From assembly GCA_002433485.1 (NCBI GenBank), contig DJIF01000028.1, positions 5,919 through 47,364 on the forward strand: DNA of 41,446 nucleotides. Direction: 5' to 3'. This document shows positions 16,746-24,708 of the stretch, piece after piece. The stretch is from Deltaproteobacteria bacterium UBA6601. GTDB taxonomy: Bacteria > Myxococcota_A > UBA796 > UBA9615. Position numbers and translations under genes: made by a program. The notes beneath the pieces are model-generated. The model worked only from the letters and a program-made list of their open reading frames with translations, ran no database searches and was not told the DNA's origin. The first letter of the stretch is position 1. Each line of letters starts with the position of its first letter.

Positions 16746-19130
16746 ATGAGCGGAACGAGCCGAGCAGGGTGGGAGCGATTGGCGGACTTTGTGGTGGGGG
16801 TCCGCGGGCTTGGCTTGAGCTTTATCCTGTTGGGCCTGCTGGCCACTGCTTCACTTAGTCTGCTGCGTTTTGACTTCAGCCCGCAGACGCTGTTCGACAC
16901 GACTTCGGAGCGGGCCGCCACCTACTTCAAGTATCGGAAGATCTTCGGCGCTGACGATCATCATCTGATGTTTCTGATTCAGGGGGACCTGCGTGCCCCG
17001 GCGGCCTGGGCGCTTATTGGCCGGATGGAGCAGCGCCTTCTCAATGACTTTCCTGAGGTCGAGGAGACCTGGTCGCTGTTGAGCCTGCCAGTTCCGCGTT
17101 CACGCGGCATGGGGCAGCTTGAGATCAGCCCTCTGCTGGAGCGCACACCGGGCGCCAGGAAAGAGGCTGAGGAGCTATTGGAGCAGGCTGCCGGCCACCC
17201 CTTGTTGCGAGACCATTTGGTCAGCGCCGACGGGACCGTCACCGAGTTGCTGTTCAAGGTGGCTGATGAGGTTACCCAGATGGCGGAAGTAGGTCCTTTG
17301 GTGGAACGGCTGCGGGCTCTTGCCAGAGATGAGCTTCAGCGTTCTGGTGGGGATGTAGAGCTTGAGGTCGAGCTGCTCGGGGCTCATGCCTATCGCAGCA
17401 CTGTTGTGGCGCAGATGATTGCCGAGGAGCTGCGCTTCATTCCGCTTACGGCTCTGGTGCTGGCGTTGGTCCTGTTGGTGTTGTTTAGATCGCTCGCTGG
17501 GGTGCTGGTGCCGCTGCTCTCGGTCTTGCTGGGTGCGCTCTTGACCCTGGCGGCGATGGCCCTCACCGGTGAGGGGATCAACATCATTAACACCATCACT
17601 GCGACGTTGGTGCTGGTGATTGGGGTCGCCGATGCCATCCACATGATGACTCGTTATCAGCAGGAGCGGCTGGTAGGTGAGAGCAGGGAGGCGTCTATGC
17701 GGGAGGCCCTCCGCTCAGTTGGGGCTGCCTGTTTTTTGACCTCGTTCACGACGGCGGTGGGTTTTGCCACCTTATTGAGCGCGCAGCTCCCCATCCTTCG
17801 TAGTTTTGGTATCTACGCTGCCCTGGGTGTCATGCTGACCTTTGTCATGACCATTGTGTTCGTGCCCTGGGCGCTGGTGCGGTCACCCCAGGACCCGGCG
17901 GTACGCCCGGCGCTGCTCGCGACCGCCGGAGCGCGACCGCCCGATTGGCTCCACCGAGCCCTCAGCTGGCAGGCCGGTCTGGTGCGGCGCAACGTGGGTA
18001 CGGTGCTTATTCTGAGCTTCCTGGTAAGCGCTTTCTTTGTGGCAGGCATCCCGCGCACCACGGTCGACAATTTCATCATGGAGTATGTCCCCCAGGAGCA
18101 TCCGATCCGCGCGGCTCACAAAGTCATGGAGGAGAAGCTGGCCGGGATTGTCTATGTAGATGTGCTGCTCCAGGTAGAGGACCTCGGCGGTCAGCAGCAG
18201 ACTTGGGCCGATGCGGAGATGCTTGCCTTGGCAGCTCAAGCGGAGCGCCTATTGATCTCGCGGCCCGCAATTCGTTCTACCGACTCGGTGTTGGGTTTGT
18301 TGCGGGAGATGCACTTTGTCCAACGCGGTGGATCTGCCGCTGGGCTGCGGCGGGATGAGCTGCCCGGCTCTTCTGCAGAGATTGCCCAGCTGCTGCTGTT
18401 GGCGGAGCTCTCGGGCAATGCCGAGGGGCTCGCTACTCACCTAAGTGTCGATCGCAGGCTGCTGCGGATTACTGTCCGCTGTGGTGATCTCGGTGCACAG
18501 CGTTACCTGGCCCTGGAACAGCAGCTCGAAGACTCGCTTATAGCCTTGTTTGAGCAGGCCCCGGCGTCGGTTTCCGTCACCCTGACGGGGACCACTCAGG
18601 TCGGCTACGCAGGCATTGACTCGTTGATCCGCGACCTGCTGCGCAGCCTCAGTTGGGCCTTTGTGCTGATCTTCGTCACCCTGTGCCTGTTGTTTCGCTC
18701 TTGGAAGCTTGCCGCAGTGTCTATGGGGCCTAATCTTCTGCCGATTTTGGCTGTGCTGGGCACTCTTGCCTGGATGGGTGAGCACCTTGAGACCTTGTCT
18801 GCGATGGTGTTTTCCATCGGCCTGGGAATTGCCGTTGATGACACCATTCACTACGTAGCTCGTTATTGTCAGGAGGTGCGGGCTGGCCTGAGCCCTGAAG
18901 AGGCGGTCCAGCGCACCACTGAGCGCAGCGGGAGAGCGATTCTGTACACCTCAGCGGTGCTATTGCTGGGCTTCGGGGTGCTGTATAGCTCGGCTTTCCC
19001 ACCCAATCAGAGCTTCGCTGTGCTGGCGGGGGCGGTGATCTTTGCGGCGGTGCTCGCTGACCTCTTTGTGCTACCGGCCATGTTGCTGTTCTTCCGACCG
19101 GAGGTGCCCGGGGCGGCCTCCGTCGACTAA
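16746..19130 (+). CDS. RND-superfamily (MMPL-type) exporter
   Basis: A 794-residue inner-membrane transporter with the duplicated RND layout. There is one N-terminal helix (about 22-41), a large periplasmic loop (42-225) and a five-helix bundle (about 230-378); then helix 7 (about 418-435), a second periplasmic loop (436-625) and a second bundle (630-785). Proton-relay-type segments occur in both halves: IGVADAIHMMTRY (292-304) and IAVDDTIHYVARY (about 694-706). Its size and single-polypeptide form match MMPL or hopanoid/lipid-exporter-type RND proteins rather than AcrB. No membrane-fusion or outer-membrane partner lies next to it. Cargo is likely a lipid or hydrophobic molecule, by family inference. 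Confidence 0.9.
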   Translation: MSGTSRAGWERLADFVVGVRGLGLSFILLGLLATASLSLLRFDFSPQTLFDTTSERAATYFKYRKIFGADDHHLMFLIQGDLRAPAAWALIGRMEQRLLNDFPEVEETWSLLSLPVPRSRGMGQLEISPLLERTPGARKEAEELLEQAAGHPLLRDHLVSADGTVTELLFKVADEVTQMAEVGPLVERLRALARDELQRSGGDVELEVELLGAHAYRSTVVAQMIAEELRFIPLTALVLALVLLVLFRSLAGVLVPLLSVLLGALLTLAAMALTGEGINIINTITATLVLVIGVADAIHMMTRYQQERLVGESREASMREALRSVGAACFLTSFTTAVGFATLLSAQLPILRSFGIYAALGVMLTFVMTIVFVPWALVRSPQDPAVRPALLATAGARPPDWLHRALSWQAGLVRRNVGTVLILSFLVSAFFVAGIPRTTVDNFIMEYVPQEHPIRAAHKVMEEKLAGIVYVDVLLQVEDLGGQQQTWADAEMLALAAQAERLLISRPAIRSTDSVLGLLREMHFVQRGGSAAGLRRDELPGSSAEIAQLLLLAELSGNAEGLATHLSVDRRLLRITVRCGDLGAQRYLALEQQLEDSLIALFEQAPASVSVTLTGTTQVGYAGIDSLIRDLLRSLSWAFVLIFVTLCLLFRSWKLAAVSMGPNLLPILAVLGTLAWMGEHLETLSAMVFSIGLGIAVDDTIHYVARYCQEVRAGLSPEEAVQRTTERSGRAILYTSAVLLLGFGVLYSSAFPPNQSFAVLAGAVIFAAVLADLFVLPAMLLFFRPEVPGAASVD

Positions 19131-19251
19131 ATTCCCGGGCGGAGCGCTGGTCTGCTCTGGGAGCGCTGCTGTTCAGCTTTGGTCAGAAAATACGCTACGG
19201 GCATCAAGCTGCCCGTTATGATGGCCCGCGACCTGCTTATGGAGGCTGACC

Positions 19252-20886
19252 ATGAGATCCATCACCAGCTATTTTGTTCGCCCTCTCCCGATAACCTTAA
19301 GTCTTGCTGCTTGTGCTCTGTTGCTAGCGGTCCCGCTCCCGGCCCTGGCCTGCGGCGGTCTGTTTTGTCAGACCCAGCCGGTCGAACAGAATGCTGAGCG
19401 GATCCTGTTCGAGGTCAATCCTGACGGCACGGTCACCGCCGTTGTCGAGATCACCTTCACTGGCAATGCGTCTGATTTCAGTTGGGTGGTGCCGATTCCT
19501 GACACCCCGGAAGTAGATGTTGTTCCCCAGAGCACCCTGTCCTTGCTGGATACAGCGACCGTACCGCAGATCATTCCGCCACCAACGACCTGTACGGGCA
19601 ATCTCTTTCCTCCTATGGCTGGTGGCTTTGAGAATTCTGATTCAGCCACTTTGGCGGGAGACGATGACGATGGAGTGATTGTTGAAGAACTGCCTGCTGT
19701 TGGTCCTTACGATGACATTCGGGTGGTTTCTTCCGAGGATCCCGGGGCCCTCATCGACTGGCTGCAGGAGAATGAGTATCTGATCACCACCGAGATGGAG
19801 CCCTTTGTCGCCAACTACGTGGAGCAGGGCTACAAGTTCCTGGGCATGAAGCTCAACCCAACCGCAGGAGTTCAGGACATTGCTCCGGTGAAGCTGACCT
19901 TTACTTCTGATCAGCCCATGGTCCCCATTGTCTTGACCTCCGTGGCGGCAGAGCCAGAGATGGGAGTGTTGGTCTTTATTGCTGCCGACCAGCGCTTTGA
20001 GGCCGATAATTTTGAGAATCTGGTGATCGACGTTGCCGACGTCCAGATGAATCCCCGTACCCAGCAGAACAACTACTATGCTCTGGCCTCGAAGATCATC
20101 GATGAGGCTGGTGGGCAGGCCTTCATTACAGAGAACGCCCAGTCGGCGCTCAACGCTTCTGATAGCGTCTCGGGGATCTTCCTCAACACTGCCGATGCGG
20201 ATGAAGCGCAGAGCTACCTCCAGGAGGTTTTGTCGCGGCGCAGCTACCTTACCCGCCTTTACACCCGTGTTTCAGGTTGGGAGATGCTTGCAGATCCTTA
20301 CTTTCAGGCGTCTACCGGTACCGATGTCAGCCGCTTTCTGGACTTGAGCGACCGGCCTGCAGTTGAGATGTGTGCGCCGAGCACCTCTGACAGTCGCAAG
20401 CCTTGTGGCGATATGTATTGTGGTGTCGGCGCGACCTGCGCTACCACCGACGACGGTGTGGATGGCTGCATCTGTCCGGCAGGGACGGTTGCCCGAAGTA
20501 TCTCAGCGCCTCTGGGCCTGGGACGTGGCGTAACGCGCACGGTGACCTGTCAGGTGACCTCCCACGACATGATGGCTTCGGCCCGATCCGAGGGCACAGC
20601 TCCGCAGGATCCCTGTCTTAATGCCAGTTGCGGGGAGAACGGTCAGTGTGTTGATACCAATGGCTTCCCAACCTGTACCTGTGATGATGGATATGCTGCT
20701 GTCACCGACTCACTGGGGAGCCTCACCTGCTCCAAGGTGCGCACTGAGTTCAGCCCTGATGCAATCCGTGACTGGCAGCGGGGTTGCTCCTGCTCCACTG
20801 CTGCTGGAAGCGAAGAACTCAGCGCGCTGGCCTTGGCTTTGGCGCTGCTGTTGCCCGTGGTCGCGCGGCGCCGCCAGTCTAGCTGA
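19252..20886 (+). CDS. DUF2330 surface protein with EGF-like segment and MYXO-CTERM-like tail
   Basis: A 544-residue exported protein. The ATG at 19252 follows GGAGG with good spacing. The signal peptide is cleaved near ALA/CGG (33/34). The mature start CGGLFCQ...PVEQNAERILFEV is the DUF2330 signature; the domain runs to about residue 370 with WVVPIPD and related blocks. Residues about 375-500 contain Cys pairs of EGF type (CGENGQCVDTNGFPTCTCDDG). The C-terminus has CSCS (about 512-515), a hydrophobic helix and ARRR, the MYXO-CTERM arrangement. It is expected to be displayed on the cell surface after sortase-like processing. DUF2330 has no defined biochemical function. A rho-independent terminator follows at 20906. 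Confidence 0.9.
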   Translation: MRSITSYFVRPLPITLSLAACALLLAVPLPALACGGLFCQTQPVEQNAERILFEVNPDGTVTAVVEITFTGNASDFSWVVPIPDTPEVDVVPQSTLSLLDTATVPQIIPPPTTCTGNLFPPMAGGFENSDSATLAGDDDDGVIVEELPAVGPYDDIRVVSSEDPGALIDWLQENEYLITTEMEPFVANYVEQGYKFLGMKLNPTAGVQDIAPVKLTFTSDQPMVPIVLTSVAAEPEMGVLVFIAADQRFEADNFENLVIDVADVQMNPRTQQNNYYALASKIIDEAGGQAFITENAQSALNASDSVSGIFLNTADADEAQSYLQEVLSRRSYLTRLYTRVSGWEMLADPYFQASTGTDVSRFLDLSDRPAVEMCAPSTSDSRKPCGDMYCGVGATCATTDDGVDGCICPAGTVARSISAPLGLGRGVTRTVTCQVTSHDMMASARSEGTAPQDPCLNASCGENGQCVDTNGFPTCTCDDGYAAVTDSLGSLTCSKVRTEFSPDAIRDWQRGCSCSTAAGSEELSALALALALLLPVVARRRQSS

Positions 20887-20905
20887 GTCTCGCGACTCGA
20901 GGCGG

Positions 20906-20939
20906 AAGGCGGGGCTCCTGGCGCAGGGGCCCCGCCTTT
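20906..20939 (+). terminator. Rho-independent terminator after the DUF2330 gene
   Basis: A perfect 10-bp stem pairs AAGGCGGGGC (20906-20915) with GCCCCGCCTT (929-938 of the same kilobase), with a 13-base loop and a short T run. It lies 20 bases after the stop codon. Confidence 0.8.
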
Positions 20940-21056
20940 CTCGTGTTGCTCAGGATGGTGGCGAAAATCACCTTCGCGGATCTGCAGCTTCAGTCCGGTC
21001 AAGCAGCCACAAGGGAGCAGTGGACATCGGCTTCAGATGCTCTAGGATTCGCCGCC

Positions 21057-21506
21057 ATGGACCTTCTGCGCTTTCCTCTTGCCATGCTCCTTGTATCGGC
21101 CTTGCTGCCCGCGTGTGGAGGAGGCGAGGAGCCGCTCGGTCCTTATGTGGATGAATGCTCCAGTGGTGCGGGCGCAACCCGACCGCCTGAGGTCCGCATC
21201 ACATCGCCGGGCAATGCTGAGGCATTTGCATCGAGTGATGCGATCAGTTGGGTTATTGAGCTGAGTGATGAGGATACTGAGCTTGATGCGCTGGTCGTAG
21301 AGCTGCTGGACTACAGCTCAGGAACCCCAGCGGAGGTTGATGCTCAGATTCCGGGGCCGGACGGCTCGGGTCGGGTTAATTTCATGATCGAGGCCTCGCT
21401 ATTGAGTCCCGGGCAAAATCCGGTGCGGGCCCGAGCGACCGATCCAGATGGCTGTTTTGGCGAGGATGATGTGCTGGTTTGCATTGATCAGAGCACCTGC
21501 CCTTGA
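21057..21506 (+). CDS. Small lipoprotein with Ig/cadherin-like domain
   Basis: A 149-residue lipoprotein from the ATG at 21057. The signal ends with a lipobox SALLPAC (about residue 20). The mature part begins with a short Cys-containing segment, then PPEVRITSPGNAEAFASSD, a typical opening of Ig-like or cadherin-like beta domains in bacterial surface proteins. It continues with strands and ends with a Cys-rich GCFGEDDVLVCIDQSTCP. The opening resembles the N-terminal domains of the convergent FG-GAP lipoprotein (VGITQPDDGREYLQGES), suggesting related folds. An in-frame ATG at 20943 would lie just after the terminator and adds a non-signal-like extension, so it is rejected. Confidence 0.7.
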   Translation: MDLLRFPLAMLLVSALLPACGGGEEPLGPYVDECSSGAGATRPPEVRITSPGNAEAFASSDAISWVIELSDEDTELDALVVELLDYSSGTPAEVDAQIPGPDGSGRVNFMIEASLLSPGQNPVRARATDPDGCFGEDDVLVCIDQSTCP

Positions 21507-21508
21507 AG

Positions 21509-21522
21509 CTGGAGCCCTCCAG
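21509..21522. terminator. Small hairpin between convergent genes
   Basis: CTGGAG-CC-CTCCAG forms a 6-bp inverted repeat that fills most of the 22-base gap between the convergent genes ending at 21506 and 21529. There is no T run, so termination is uncertain; it could act in both directions. Confidence 0.3.
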
Positions 21523-21528
21523 TAGCGC

Positions 21529-23961
21529 TTAGGTACCACCACCGAAGAAGACTCGGACCGAGCCCACGGTGTAGTCGCCCGAAAGAATGACATCGTCGTA
21601 ACCGTCGCCATTTACGTCGCCGAGCGCGTCCACATCGGATCCCATTAGCTGGCCGATCTCGCTATAGAGTCTGGCTGCAGAGACTCCTTCACTTACCAGG
21701 CTCTCCATTGACAGCTCGTCTATGGGTTCTCCGCTTAGCGGGTCCCAGAACTCGCTGAGGTGATCCGGGCCGCCGTAGACCAGATATCCGGCCCCGCCAC
21801 TGCCAACCACGCCTGAGTAATAGGCCCCTGACATCAGGAAGTCGCCGTAGCCGTCGCCGTTCATGTCGCCTGCTGAGCGGGCTAGATTGAGAGCCTCTCC
21901 CGAGCCGCCAACAAAGCGGACCGCGCCCCTTGCGCCGGGGCTGGTGACCTCTGAGAAGCTCTCCTCCAGTGAATAGCTACCGTTAACTTCATAAAAGCCT
22001 GGGACCAGATAGACGACACCATCGCCGTTTCGCTCCCCAGGGGCGCTGACCAGGAACTCTTCGTCGCCATCTCCATCCAGATCACCGACCCCGGCGACCC
22101 ATGCTCCAGCGCGGGCGCCGGTGTTGGCACCGTAAAAAGTGAGGCCGGCGACGGTGCTGATTGGCACGTCGGCCTGGGCTGGGGGCACATCTCGTCCGAA
22201 CACGACATAGACCAATCCTCCGCTGGTTTCATCGTCGGGGATGGAGCCGATGAGGAGGTCGCTGATGCCGTCTCCGTCCACATCAGCGCTGCCCAGCGAG
22301 CCTCCCAGTCGAGACTGGGCATCGGGCCCTTCGATCTTGAGTCGGTAGCCGCTGGCTGCGACGGGACCGGCGGTGATCCCTGCTGCATCACTGGACAGGT
22401 AGAGATAGACGGCCCCAGCTTCTCCGTCCTGGTCTTCCGCGGCTGCGAGGGCGAAGTCCGGGATGCTGTCGCCATCAAGGTCAGGCAGCCAGGTGCTCGC
22501 TGAGCCCAGGTAGCTATTGAAGCCACATGCTCCTTCCTGCCCCGGGCCTCGAAGGCTGAGGTTGTCTGAGCTGTCCATCTCACTGAGGGTCACCGGTAGG
22601 AAGGGCTCGATGGAGCCGCCGCTCAGATCAGATGCGCCCAGTTGCAGGTGGACCACGCCGGCTGTATCCGTACACCAGTTCATGCCGCGGATGCCCCAAT
22701 AGGGATTTCCCAGCAGCATGTCGTCCTTGCCATCGCCGTTGAAGTCAAACTTGCCGGATACGGTCACTCCCAGAATCCCAATGGGGTGATCTGGACGGTT
22801 GTTGCTGATGAATTGCTGGTCAGTGTTCAGCTCGCCGAGCACTGGACCGTTGATGATCTGTAGTTCTCCCTGCTGGCCGCCAAGCGCGATGTCGGCGTAG
22901 CCATCTCCGTTAACGTCACCTGCGCCCTTTGCGAAGGGGCTCGGCGTGGCGCGGTAGGCATCGCTAAGACTGATCGGCACGTTGCCGGTGGGGAAGCAGC
23001 CTGCAGGGGTGTGTGGAGAGCAGTCGGAGTCCAGACCATCGCCGCAGTAGTCGGCGCGGCCGGGGTGAACCTCTGCGTCGCTGTCTTCGCAGTCGATCTG
23101 AGTTGGGTTGAGCCATCCATTGCCAGGACTCTCGCAGCCGGTGACCGCTCCAGCGGGGTTTCCGTAGCCGTCGCCATCGCCGTCCTGCCACCACTGATAT
23201 GCACTCAGGTCGTTCGGCTCATTACCGAGAATCAGTTCAGCTGTATCAGTGGCTTGCTGGGCAAGGCTGTCGGTGACGGTGACCTTGAGCTCGTGGCAGC
23301 CGATCTGGGAGTTGGTCATGGTCCATACGACCTGGCCTGCTGGGTCGGCGTGCTGAGGCCCCTCATCGAGAGGCAGGCCGTTCAAGCTCCATTGGAGCGT
23401 CAGGCTGTCGAGAGCTTCGGCTGGATCGGTGACCTGAGCACTGATCGCTACCCCCTCGCTGATGAGGAACTCATTGGCCTCAGGGTTGGGGGTCAGGAGC
23501 TCAACGGCGGGTGGCAGGTTCTCAAGTACGACGATGCTCACCAGGCCCTCTCCACTGGCCGAGTTCTCGCTGTCTGCCCGCACCGTGATGGTGTGACCGC
23601 CTAGCGCGAGCAGTTGTTCACTGTGGAAGTGGAGGACCCCATCGCTCATCTCCACCTGACCGCCCAGTTCGCCGTCGACATCGGAGGTGAATACATAGAT
23701 GGCGTTGTCCAGATAGTCAGAGCCGCAAAGACTGCGGATGTTGGCCTCAATGGTCAGGCTCTCGCCCTGCAGGTACTCCCTGCCATCGTCGGGCTGGGTG
23801 ATGCCCACCTCAATGGGAGTGACGCACTGGCGGATTTCATTCTCACTTACGCAGCCGGCGAGGACGAGCACTGCGGTAAAGGCTGTGAACAGCAGTGGTC
23901 TGCGACAGGGCAGGATTCGCGACGTATACGTGCATTGGCTAAGGAACAGAACCTCGTTCAC
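21529..23961 (-). CDS. FG-GAP/integrin-like repeat lipoprotein with MopE-type motif
   Basis: An 810-residue exported lipoprotein from a GTG at 23961, with lipobox VLVLAGC (Cys37). Residues about 45-235 form two Ig-like beta domains (VGITQPDDGRE; LPPAVELLTPNPEAN). Around 255-320 lies a MopE-type metal-binding segment (DGDGDGYGNPAG, then DCEDSDAEVHPGRADYC and CGDGLDSDC). From about 330 to the end are FG-GAP/VCBS beta-propeller repeats, each with a calcium loop such as DVNGDGYADIALG, DFNGDGKDDMLLG, DLDGDSIPDFALA, DVDGDGISDLLIG, DMNGDGYGDFLMS and DVNGDGYDDVILS. Likely a calcium-stabilised surface propeller for adhesion or ligand binding. The ligand is unknown. The end converges with the small lipoprotein gene. 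Confidence 0.88.
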   Translation of the reverse strand: MNEVLFLSQCTYTSRILPCRRPLLFTAFTAVLVLAGCVSENEIRQCVTPIEVGITQPDDGREYLQGESLTIEANIRSLCGSDYLDNAIYVFTSDVDGELGGQVEMSDGVLHFHSEQLLALGGHTITVRADSENSASGEGLVSIVVLENLPPAVELLTPNPEANEFLISEGVAISAQVTDPAEALDSLTLQWSLNGLPLDEGPQHADPAGQVVWTMTNSQIGCHELKVTVTDSLAQQATDTAELILGNEPNDLSAYQWWQDGDGDGYGNPAGAVTGCESPGNGWLNPTQIDCEDSDAEVHPGRADYCGDGLDSDCSPHTPAGCFPTGNVPISLSDAYRATPSPFAKGAGDVNGDGYADIALGGQQGELQIINGPVLGELNTDQQFISNNRPDHPIGILGVTVSGKFDFNGDGKDDMLLGNPYWGIRGMNWCTDTAGVVHLQLGASDLSGGSIEPFLPVTLSEMDSSDNLSLRGPGQEGACGFNSYLGSASTWLPDLDGDSIPDFALAAAEDQDGEAGAVYLYLSSDAAGITAGPVAASGYRLKIEGPDAQSRLGGSLGSADVDGDGISDLLIGSIPDDETSGGLVYVVFGRDVPPAQADVPISTVAGLTFYGANTGARAGAWVAGVGDLDGDGDEEFLVSAPGERNGDGVVYLVPGFYEVNGSYSLEESFSEVTSPGARGAVRFVGGSGEALNLARSAGDMNGDGYGDFLMSGAYYSGVVGSGGAGYLVYGGPDHLSEFWDPLSGEPIDELSMESLVSEGVSAARLYSEIGQLMGSDVDALGDVNGDGYDDVILSGDYTVGSVRVFFGGGT

Positions 23962-24019
23962 GGGGACCTCGTGCTGATTGGAACGTCAGGATAGCTCAAG
24001 CATCCGGCGCTTGAGCTGC

Positions 24020-24547
24020 TTAGGTTTCCATCAGTCGGGGCATCAACTCGACGAAGTTGCAGGGCCTGAAGCGTGAATCAAGTTGGGTCGCAAGGATGTC
24101 GTCCCAGGCGTCTTTACAGGCTCCCGGAGAACCTGGGAGGGAGAACAGGTAGGTTCCTTGTGCCACGCCGGCACTGGCGCGACTCTGGATGGTCGAGGTT
24201 CCAATCTTGGTGTAGCTCAGCCAGCGGAACAGCTCGCCGAAGCCCGGAATCTCTTTCTCATAGATGGCGTTGAACACTTCGGGTGTGCTGTCTCGACCGG
24301 TGATGCCGGTGCCCCCGGTGGCGATAATGACGTCAACGTCATCCCGGTCCAGCCAGCTGCGCACCTGAGCTGCGATGCGGTTGGGATCGTCGGTTACCAG
24401 CTTTCGGTCGGCGAGTTCATGACCTGCATCCTGGGCGCGTTGCACCAGGACGTCTCCCGAGCGGTCGTCGCTCAGCTTACGCCGGTCAGAGATGGTCAGG
24501 ATCGCGATGCGAACCGGCTGAAATGCTCGTTCAGGATCAATAGGCAT
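24020..24547 (-). CDS. moaB: Molybdenum cofactor biosynthesis protein MoaB
   Basis: A 175-residue MoaB/MogA-type protein, which adenylylates molybdopterin (or binds it) before molybdenum insertion. Motifs are IAILTISDRR (14-23), TGGTGITGRD (77-86) and SLPGSPGACKDAW (136-148), which form the molybdopterin-binding site. Length fits the MoaB group. No other molybdenum cofactor gene is in the window. It lies 58 bases upstream of the FG-GAP lipoprotein gene on the same strand and is divergent from selB across about 160 bases. Pairing with selB is interesting because formate dehydrogenase needs both Mo/W-pterin and selenocysteine, but no such enzyme is seen here. Confidence 0.93.
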   Translation of the reverse strand: MPIDPERAFQPVRIAILTISDRRKLSDDRSGDVLVQRAQDAGHELADRKLVTDDPNRIAAQVRSWLDRDDVDVIIATGGTGITGRDSTPEVFNAIYEKEIPGFGELFRWLSYTKIGTSTIQSRASAGVAQGTYLFSLPGSPGACKDAWDDILATQLDSRFRPCNFVELMPRLMET

Positions 24548-24653
24548 GGGCGTTGGCCTCAGAATGCCAGCTTGAACGTCGCTGGAGAAGCCCCAGTTCT
24601 GGCCCTTTCCCGCCTACGACCCGCTGCTGCCTTAGGCTATGGTGCCGGGACTT

Positions 24654-24682
24654 CGGTGAGGTTATTTAGGCAGACCTCACTG
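24654..24682 (+). promoter_or_regulatory. Stem-loop in the leader just upstream of selB
   Basis: CGGTGAGGT (24654-24662) pairs with ACCTCACTG (24674-24682): nine base pairs including one G-T, with an 11-base loop TATTTAGGCAG. It ends 26 bases before the GTG start of selB and has no T run, so it is not an obvious terminator. It could be an mRNA regulatory hairpin. Confidence 0.4.
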
Positions 24683-24708
24683 CAAGACGCGGCTTAGGGA
24701 GCGAAGAG

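Noticed and set aside
19141..19171. Repeated GGAGCGCTG nonamer before the DUF2330 gene as an operator
   Set aside because: Only two copies in GC-rich sequence, without a promoter in register; not distinguishable from chance.
24548..24708. Possible selC (tRNA-Sec) between moaB and selB
   Set aside because: No tRNA-like cloverleaf, T-loop sequence or CCA-proximal acceptor stem could be found; only one stem-loop is present.
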